From Echinometra lucunter (Eukaryota; Echinodermata; Echinoidea; Camarodonta; Echinometridae), in NCBI GenBank assembly GCA_029962745.1, contig CM057151.1, forward strand, positions 6,502,192-6,566,191: DNA of 64,000 bases. Direction: 5' to 3'. This document shows positions 56,614 through 64,000 of this stretch, in pieces (the first letter of the stretch is position 1; each line of letters begins with the position of its first letter). A program made the translations under genes and the position numbers. The notes below the pieces were generated by a model. The model ran no database searches, was not told the origin of the DNA, and saw only the letters and a program-made list of their open reading frames with translations.

Positions 56614-56733
56614 GGGGCCTGTAACATAAAGAGATACAAGCAATTTTATGAGCAGTTGTAACTCTTTTGCTATAAACTTATGATTTGAATCAATCGTTAA
56701 GATTGATTGTGGTTTTTTTTTATGTTACAGGGC
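56614..56733. mobile_element. ~120-bp palindromic MITE, copy 2
   Basis: The left GGGGCCTGTAACATAAAGAG ATACAA is mirrored by ATCGTTAAGATTGATTGTGG ... TTATGTTACAGGGC. It matches 37001-37123 in ends and arm sequence. The centre carries TTTGCTATAAACTTATGATT. Confidence 0.85.
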
Positions 56734-58621
56734 ACTGGTTTGCTTCATTTAAGGGGAAATTAACCTTTTCAAAAATTTTTCCAAATTTTTATAGCATCTT
56801 GTTTGATGGTGCTACATTTCCCCAGCAAACATACAAATTTGTATTCTTCTCTATGTACTGTCATAAGTTTCTATGAGGTTTGCAGTTTTTTTGGAAATGT
56901 CATTTCCATTAGCCTGGTACATTTCACAGGTAATGTTGTATGATTAGAAGGTAAAAGGATTAGACATGAATGCATTGACACTTGCTTCCAATTACCGAGT
57001 GACATCATCAAAACAAGGACTCCCAGGTTATATTCCTAGAAGGCTAGTTCACCCCCTTTTTTTTCTAGACAATATTTCCCAATAAACCAGCATTATTCCA
57101 TACACAGCAAACCAGTTTCAAGCACAAAATGTGCTTTCAGCAGGAAGAAAGAGTCATTCAGACTTGAAATGAAGGCCCCATTATACAAAGTGATTCATGC
57201 AGAGTTGCTTAGCTCCTCATACTGAAAAGAAGCTACTGATATGCTTCTATGCCTCTTTTTGTCATTGTATGACCATTATGCTCTCTTTTCAAACTTGCCA
57301 GTCAATATTACCTCTTGGAATAAAGCTCTGCTTTGAAAAGAAATATTTTCTGAATGAAATACCACCGCTTGATAATAAAATGGGAGATAGTAGAGTTGGT
57401 GATGGTATTGGTCATATTAGAGTGGAGTTTGGGGATAAATTGATCATCAATTCAGATTTATCAGGTGCACGGAACTGGGCAACAAAACTTCGACTGACAA
57501 GTGTAGATTATTAAAGCAAGTTTCATTTTATATTTCTTATGTCAAGCTCATATCAGGGAACATAGACTTACCTGGGTGTTTTCAAAGTCACATCCATAAA
57601 CACATCAGGTCAGTAAAAATGGAACATACAAGAATATTGCAATGATGATGAAATATCCTGTTACCAGTTAACTTGCATGATTTTATTTCAAAGGCTTTCT
57701 CTTAAAAAAAGAAGTGTGAAAAAAGTATCCAGTAATTTTCACTTAAGCAAGTAATGTGATGCATTCCTTTAGGTGTGTTCTTTAGAAGAAATTGTAATGC
57801 TTAGATTTTTTTTCTCCATCAGATTATCTGTTTTCCCAATGTTACTGATATTGAATTGCCAATCACAAGACTTTGTTTTTAGATACATTGTAGTAATTGG
57901 ACTTTAAACTTTTGCAAGAGTACATTCATATGGAAGTTTTTAAAAGAAACAATATAATTTAATTTCAGTAGAAATCCTGAAGAGATTTTCTTCTCAAAAG
58001 TAGTGAGAGAATGAGTATTGTTTTGAGATTTTTCAGTGTCAAATTTATTTTCCATAACAATGAAAGTACTTTAAGCACATGTACTTATATTCTTAAAAAA
58101 ACACACAAACAAACTACTAAGTTACAAACACACAGATAAACATACATGTAACACAAAGATGGAGACATGACTTGTCCACAATGACAATTATAATTATGAT
58201 AAGACTGACAGTATGAATACAAAGAGATACAGAAATGAATTGACAATGTGAATTTTGATGCTCCTTCTTATTGAGGCTGAAGCCAACAGAAGACAATATA
58301 AAGTCTTGGGTATTGGCAACCAACTTCTGTTTAGATTAAATATTAAAATTAAACATAAATCTCTGTTGACATGAAGATGAAAAAGGTATATTAGTATGTT
58401 TCCAGTGTCATGTTTTTTGGCCTGTTTGAAGTTATTATTTTTGTTTTCAAATGTTTGATAATTTTGAAACAATTCTTTTGATAATTGTAGCATTTCATTC
58501 TCTAGAAATGATATTGTTCTTGGGGGCAAGTCGCAGCCCAGTTTATTGTAAAAGACAATAACTTATTCTTTCTGCAATTGATAGATTTTTAAAAGGCACA
58601 CAATAATTGATTTGTTTAAGT

Positions 58622-58710
58622 AGGTCCAAAGTTTGTGAAAATCAAGTCCAAAGTCTGTGAAAATCAAGTCCAAAGTCTTTGGAAATCAAGTTCAGAGTTT
58701 GAAATTCAAG
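58622..58710. repeat. Small minisatellite, ~24-bp unit
   Basis: Four diverged copies of AGTCCAAAGTCTGTGAAAATC in tandem. Confidence 0.9.
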
Positions 58711-59100
58711 ATAATGAAGAAACATGTTGACAGTGAACTATATTCCAACATATGTCAGTTTTTAGTTTTGTGGGGTTTTTTTTTGTAAGAATACATTTTG
58801 GCCAACGCACATCTTCATTTGCTCTAACTATCATTTACAGTCTATAGACACAACAAGAAATTGAAGGTTTAATTTTAGATGTAATTTGTTAATTCATTTG
58901 TAGACACTAGACATGGCGTGACAGGACTTCACACTTCTATTGTTTTGTTTTCTGAAGGCCTGCATGGAATGAAATATTGGGGGTCAATTTGGAAAAGGGC
59001 TTAGCAAGTTTAGATATGACAATTTGTGGTTTGTGGGTACCTGGCCTTCTATTGATACCATATGGACAGATTTTTAACAAATCAACAGTAAAAACCTTAA

Positions 59101-59588
59101 AGGCATTGGCTAACTTTGTGAGTAGCTGATTTAAAAAATTCTCAAACTAAGATGAAACATGTGTATGAGTACTTGTATTTGTACTCAAAAACCCTGAAAC
59201 CAACCATAATTTGGAATGAAAAAGTGTAAGTTAGACGCAAACGGCAATTTTATTATCCTTCGTCTCACGAGACAATCACCAAGAGGATCACTTTGCTTGA
59301 ATTTGAAAATGCCGTTATGTGCCTAACGCCGCATGATACGCCAATACACACAGTACAGTAAGGCGAGTCATACATGCATGCGCACTCCTGATGTCTATTC
59401 TGTGCAACCGATCCTCCCATATTTTTCAAACATTGGTTCATATTTTTTATATTTAAAAATACTTCCTGTGGATATTATACTTTGAAACTTTCAGACTGGT
59501 ATTTTTACACTATAACCCTTATGTTTATCCCATTTTCAAGTAACAAAACAAGATTTTTAAAAAATCATAACAATGTTAACCAATGCCT
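59101..59588. mobile_element. TTAA-flanked TIR element, 488 bp
   Basis: Ends AGGCATTGGCTAAC and GTTAACCAATGCCT are inverted. TTAA is present exactly on both sides (59097-59100 and 59589-59592), the duplication typical of piggyBac/Kolobok transposases. The interior has a short CpG-bearing stretch (GACGCAAACGGCAA, GCCTAACGCCGCATGATACG). The right half is shared with 38619-38802. No transposase. Confidence 0.9.
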
Positions 59589-60514
59589 TTAAATACATTA
59601 TTTTTGCCCCTCAAATGAATGACTGATGCTATGCAGGGTACATGTCCCAAAAGTGCATCAAATGTCACTCCTGACAAGGTTCATCTTGTAAAGTACTGTG
59701 AACATAAACTTTTAGAGTACTTGTACATGGCTAATTATGTTTACATGTATGTCATCTTCAGTCTGTAAGATTGATGATGCAATTAAATTAATAATTGAAC
59801 ATCTGTATACATTAATTTTACATGTAGTTGCTTCATTTATCATATAAAATGAAGGAAAAATCTGTAAACTTGTGAGGTTTCCACCAGCAATGTTACTAAT
59901 GCTAGTTAATGGTAGTTATCTGAGAATGTATCAAGATTCCAAGCTTGTCAGAAGAAATGTTATATTGATATTATTCAATGTTGTCATGTTGCCTCAATAG
60001 TCAGATTTAATCAAAGGTAATTTGGAAATGGAAATTTTGTATTAGTAGGGAATGTGTAATTTTAATTTGTTACAAACTGTATTAAAGCTCTCTTTTGATA
60101 AATATGAGGCAGAAATTGCTTACAAAGAGTATGAGAGTTAACTTTTTTTGCTTCATATTTCTGTATCTTACAGCATACAACTTGGTTGGTTGAAGACTCT
60201 TTGTAATGGGCATTGTTGTGCCTTGTTATTTCTATTGTTTTCTTACCCTAGCAGGACATCCTCTTGCTATCACTTACGTGTTATATTTTGTCATGGCATT
60301 TCTGAGGGGAAATTAACTGCATAATGTATCTGAATAAGACTTACATGGAGTAAGTTTATACTAACATAGCTATTGAATGGCTTCTACAACTAGTAAAAGC
60401 AGTTAACACTGCTCATAACATTTGCTTGTAAACATGTTTTGATTTTACATGTATATTATGACTTTTATTGCCTAATTTCTTTTTTCCATACAATGCTAAC
60501 TTGTGATCCTAAAG

Positions 60515-60580
60515 ATATCACTTGTTGAGGAGCCACCAAGCCAGCGGGAGATTAGTTGCCATAGTAACCACAGCAATGAG
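60515..60580 (+). CDS. LIV-1 ZIP zinc transporter, probable coding exon 5 with GC donor
   Basis: 22 codons reading ISLVEEPPSQREISCHSNHS NE, in phase 0 with exon 4 and open throughout. The acceptor is CCTAAAG with an upstream TGCTAAC branch-like site. The 3' end is AATGAG|GCAAGT, a textbook GC-AG donor (AG|GCAAGT). The hydrophilic His/Ser/Glu composition suits the start of the cytoplasmic TM III-IV loop of LIV-1 transporters. The remaining exons (TM IV-VIII with the HNFxDG-like and HExPHE metal motifs) lie past the window edge. Being short, it could still be a false exon. Confidence 0.6.
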
Positions 60581-61209
60581 GCAAGTTATCTGGCCACACC
60601 TATTTGAAGATGCACAGAAGAATCAGCTTTGCACCATGTTGTATTGCGCTCTGTTGTTGATTGCTATTTGATTTTTCACTTTCTCGGGTAGTATCGTGCA
60701 AATTATGTAAGCTTTATGTCAGTATGTTTATTGTCACAACAAATTGAAATAGAACAAGTTGTCAATTGATATCTGCTCAAAGCTACAAGATCACTCGTAT
60801 AGTTAAATAGAGTTCAGTGCAGGCACATAAAGCTCGTGTACAGTTATGGTAGCAAGGAAAAACTTGGCATTAAACTGATAAATATAGTCTCACGTTGTCC
60901 GCCTTGCATAAAAAGATATGTGCGAGATCATGTCACATTCTATTCATGCTTTCTGGTGAAGTTTAGTGTAAATATCTGAAATGAATGCAATGCACTATAC
61001 TCTACCCTTCGCTTAGACTCCTGCGTACCTTTCTGTACAATAATCACAATGAGCGCTTTGCTAGACTTGTCATGTGAATAGAACTCTTATAAATGATAAA
61101 TTATACAGTGTACGGACACTGTGTGCGGACACTGTGTGACTTAACAAAACTGACCTGATATGAAAAATAATTTTTCGCCTTTAATTTGTTTAATATTCAC
61201 CTTCAGGAG

Positions 61210-61470
61210 GAAAAATAATACTTTTTGAAGACCAACTAAAACTGTACATAAGTGAGAGCTTCTTCCATGGAAATTCAGGCTGTTATAACCATTAACCTCA
61301 CTTTGGTTTTCAGGAGGAAAAAAAAAACTTCATAGGATGTTAGTTTTGCTTCTATCTTGCTACTGAGTACTGACTAGCTAAAAGAATAGAAATAATACTT
61401 TTTGAAGACCAACTAAAGCTTCTTCCATGGAAATTCAGGCTGTTATAACCTTTAACCTCACTTTGGTTTT
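61210..61470 (+). repeat. Local direct duplication
   Basis: AATACTTTTTGAAGACCAAC TAAA and GCTTCTTCCATGGAAATTCA GGCTGTTATAACC, with TTAACCTCACTTTGGTTTT, occur at 61210-61310 and again at 61390-61470. The second copy lacks about 18 bases between the two blocks. Confidence 0.92.
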
Positions 61471-61718
61471 TATAAATGTGAAAGATAACATTGATTTTGA
61501 GAACCTAACCCCAGAATGTTCCTTCTAAAACCTTATGATGTATGCCAGAAGCATGAAGTGTGTACCAGTTTGTGTTGTTGCTCTTGATATGAAATAAATT
61601 TGATTCACTTTTTACTAACTGATGCTTTTGGTGTAATATGGATGTGATTAATCTCATTAACTTTTAACCAATCGTGAAGCATGATTTCTGCTTTATTTAA
61701 CGAAATTAGCACATTTTT

Positions 61719-61755
61719 GTGCCTCCGCCCCACCGTAGGTGGTTGCCGGCATTAT
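61719..61755 (+). mobile_element. Fragment related to the 48621 TIR element
   Basis: GTGCCTCCGCCCCACCGTAG GTGGTTGCCGGCA parallels ATGCCTCCACCCACTGAAGG TGGTGCTGAAGGCA at 48621. Only the end is left. Confidence 0.5.
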
Positions 61756-64000
61756 CTGTTACTGTGTTATGTTATTGACTGGAAAGAACCTTTTTGCGTG
61801 ATATTTTCCATTGATTAACACTGCACGTGCCATGCTTGCCTTTTTATGTTGTACTCGTTGAGTTGTGATTGTCTTGTATTTTGTGCACAAATAATGCATT
61901 TTCTAGCAGTATGTCTAACAATTCAACTAATAGAAGCTCTGTTGTGGGCTTTCATGGGGAATTTGACACCGTTGGTGTATGGACTCTATGGAGATTATCT
62001 GTATAACACGTTAGATAGTGTGATGCATGCACTTTGATGGAGGAGAGTGGGCTTCCTTTTCAAAACTTTATTCATAATACCAGTGTAGTGATAAGTTGGT
62101 GGTATCACCATAGATAGAAGCAACTCATGCCTGATAATAAACAAAAGTAGGCTGCAGTTATCTGCAGTTACATTTCCTGACCAGGGAAGTGTCTTATCAG
62201 TGATTGATAATCTGATCAGCTGAGAGCAAATTTGCCAGTTAAAAATCACTGACAAGACGCATCATGAAACACTCTCCAGGGAACTGATTACACTTCTCTG
62301 GTATGTTTGTGTAAATTTTGAATTTCAACAACTGGTAGTGATATATGACAAACAAATGCATGATCAGTCTTTTCTGTTTTTTTAAAAGAGAAAGTAGGGT
62401 GCATTTATTATTTGGGGTGGTTTATTTGCAAATTTGAGTGCTACTTGTAACTTGATGGTGTCCATTACATGTACATGTAAGTCATAAAGATCTAGAAATA
62501 CTGTATGTTTTAGAAACATAATAGGAAGTAGTGTTGTAAATCAGGGGTGCGAGAGTTCAGCTTTAAGGCTATCAGCTTTTTTGGTTTCTGTTTTCAGCTT
62601 ATTTTTAGCTTTTTGTGCACTTCCTTTGTACAAAAGTATAGAAGCTTTTGCGATTTCAGCTCTTTTTATTTGTGGTCACTCACACCCCTGTTAAATGTAC
62701 AGTGCATGATTGGAGTGCAGCTTGTTTCTGCTTTATCAGACGTATTTGAAATATAACTCCTCATGACATGTTATGAGGAGGACCTTGTAGAAAACAAACA
62801 GCTCAGATATATTCCTTTATTGCAGAAGCGGACACTACTGTAATATGATTTCAGGCTCCTGTCAATCAAGATTGTTTACTTATTATTGGAAACCAAAACA
62901 TAGATTGGGCACTAAACATACAAATCTGCAAGATAATTAAAAATTAGGGTGTTTCAAGAAGCTGCAGGAGAAGGGTTTGAGTTGCAGGAGAAATGAGAAA
63001 AATGTTTAAAATAACAGCAAGAGATAGATCGATTGGCATCCTGAATCATTTTTTCTTTTTTTAAAGTTGGAACAATGAGATAAATTCACAGTATGAAGTC
63101 ATGTATGGAAAATTCAGGGAAAGTTTTTCAGTGTAACACAAATTATTTGAATGGAGGTTATGGACTTAAGTTGTAGTCACTTTTGTTTTCCTTGGTCCAT
63201 TTCATGTATAAACTATTAAATTATACATATCCTAGGAAGAATCCTAGCAAGATTCTAAGAAGAGTTTGAAGGTAATACATGATGTTTATCAAAGATATTG
63301 ATTTGGTAAAATGTTATATCTTGTTGGTCTAAAACCCAGTCAGTAATCAGGTTTTAATGCTCATCCGTAAGATCAAGGACAACAAAGACATAATTATCTG
63401 TGTGGGTGGATGAACATAGCTGATATTTAATTAGTGCACTGTTCTTCTTTGGAATTCCCAATAGTTTTTTCTAAAGATTTTGAATTTGTGTAGGAATTAT
63501 CTGTGAAATGCACTGTCAGAAGCTCATGTATCAATGATATTTGATATATTAGTTTTAAGAATTAAAAAAAAAAACATTTTGTACATATTCATTTATTCAA
63601 ACAAATTCATTGACTGTGCATAACACCAGAAGTTTATCTATTAGGACTGTATTACAAATAATTGCAAGAATATTTTTGAAGTAGATATAGAAGCCCAGGC
63701 ATCCCAGATTAAATATTTAAGGGTAGTATTCTTTACTCAGTGGGTTAGCATAGTATTACCAAATGAAAGAAACCTTGTCCTTTCAACCATCCATTCGTTA
63801 CAAGTCTTTTTAATGAGCCGTGTGCATAACTTTAACTCAAGGATATAAATGTGATTTTACTGACACCTATTTTATACTTCGATATGTTGGTTGGGAAAAG
63901 AAGGGCTTTTATCATATTAATACTACTGTATAAAAACATGTGAGTTAAGGTCCTTTTGTTTCTCAATCGATGAATTATTCTGGTGGTCATATTATTTACT

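Larger units (their letters stand above)
55400..60514 (+). other. ZIP gene intron 4
   Basis: GTGAGT donor; acceptor TGTGATCCTAAAG with a branch-point-like TGCTAAC about 20 bases upstream. It contains a palindromic MITE (56614-56733), a small minisatellite (58622-58710) and a TTAA-flanked element (59101-59588). No further exon was recognised; an unseen small exon cannot be excluded. Confidence 0.7.
60581..64000 (+). other. ZIP gene intron 5, runs off the window
   Basis: AT-rich with no recognisable exon or full repeat element apart from a local duplication (61210-61470) and a TIR-element fragment (61719-61755). The expected TM IV exon is not found, so this intron is at least 3.4 kb. Confidence 0.5.

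Noticed and set aside
57197..57514. 105-residue ORF in ZIP intron 4 considered as an additional ZIP exon
   Set aside because: No His-rich loop or membrane-helix motif of the family, and no splice sites that keep phase 0 with exon 4.
61846..62037. Hydrophobic ORF considered as ZIP TM IV-V exon
   Set aside because: Lacks the HN/DN and G-D/A-H motifs of the ZIP metal site and has no acceptor at its start.

Overview
The window is eukaryotic. It has spliced genes with GT-AG introns, several retroposons, dozens of small inverted-repeat DNA elements, long microsatellites, poly-G/poly-C runs and a 500-base assembly gap. The gene families, the abundant ACATGTA-type palindromes and the repeat types suggest a marine invertebrate deuterostome. 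An echinoderm such as a sea urchin is my best guess, but nothing in the window proves the phylum.

Two real protein-coding genes are visible, both on the + strand. The first (about 19.2-20.6 kb) is an intact single-coding-exon orthologue of TLNRD1 (talin rod domain-containing protein 1, MESDC1), an actin-binding adhesion/cytoskeleton adaptor. It is probably preceded by a 5' UTR intron and may have a long, transposon-littered 3' UTR. The second starts at 41.46 kb and runs off the right edge. It is a LIV-1 subfamily SLC39 (ZIP) zinc transporter, of which five coding exons (about 392 codons) are present: signal peptide, extracellular domain, TM I-III and the start of the cytoplasmic His-containing loop. 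The metal-binding TM IV-V exons lie beyond the window.

Layout: 1-14 kb is a retroposon graveyard. It holds an L1/Tx1-like LINE, a CR1-like LINE with a nested hAT-type element, a tRNA-headed SINE, and TA- and TIR-flanked elements. 14-19 kb holds low-complexity (CAAAA)n, a CpG-rich block that could be a promoter/5' exon, and more inverted-repeat elements. 19-26.6 kb is TLNRD1 and its possible 3' UTR. 26.6-41.4 kb is gene-poor, with microsatellites, retroposon 3' ends, the gap and a 1.9 kb TIR element with a pyrimidine minisatellite core. 41.4-64 kb is the ZIP gene.

The most striking structure lies in ZIP intron 2. Two TIR-bounded cassettes (46.36-48.19 and 49.93-51.69 kb) are built from a roughly 157-bp tandem monomer. 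Most monomers carry a perfect AGGTCAAAGGTCA (nuclear-receptor DR1 consensus), usually followed by AGGTCA at DR4 spacing. Sixteen perfect DR1 sites occur in the two arrays, and two more in related elements at 24.3 and 48.8 kb. Whether these bind receptors or affect the zinc transporter is untested.
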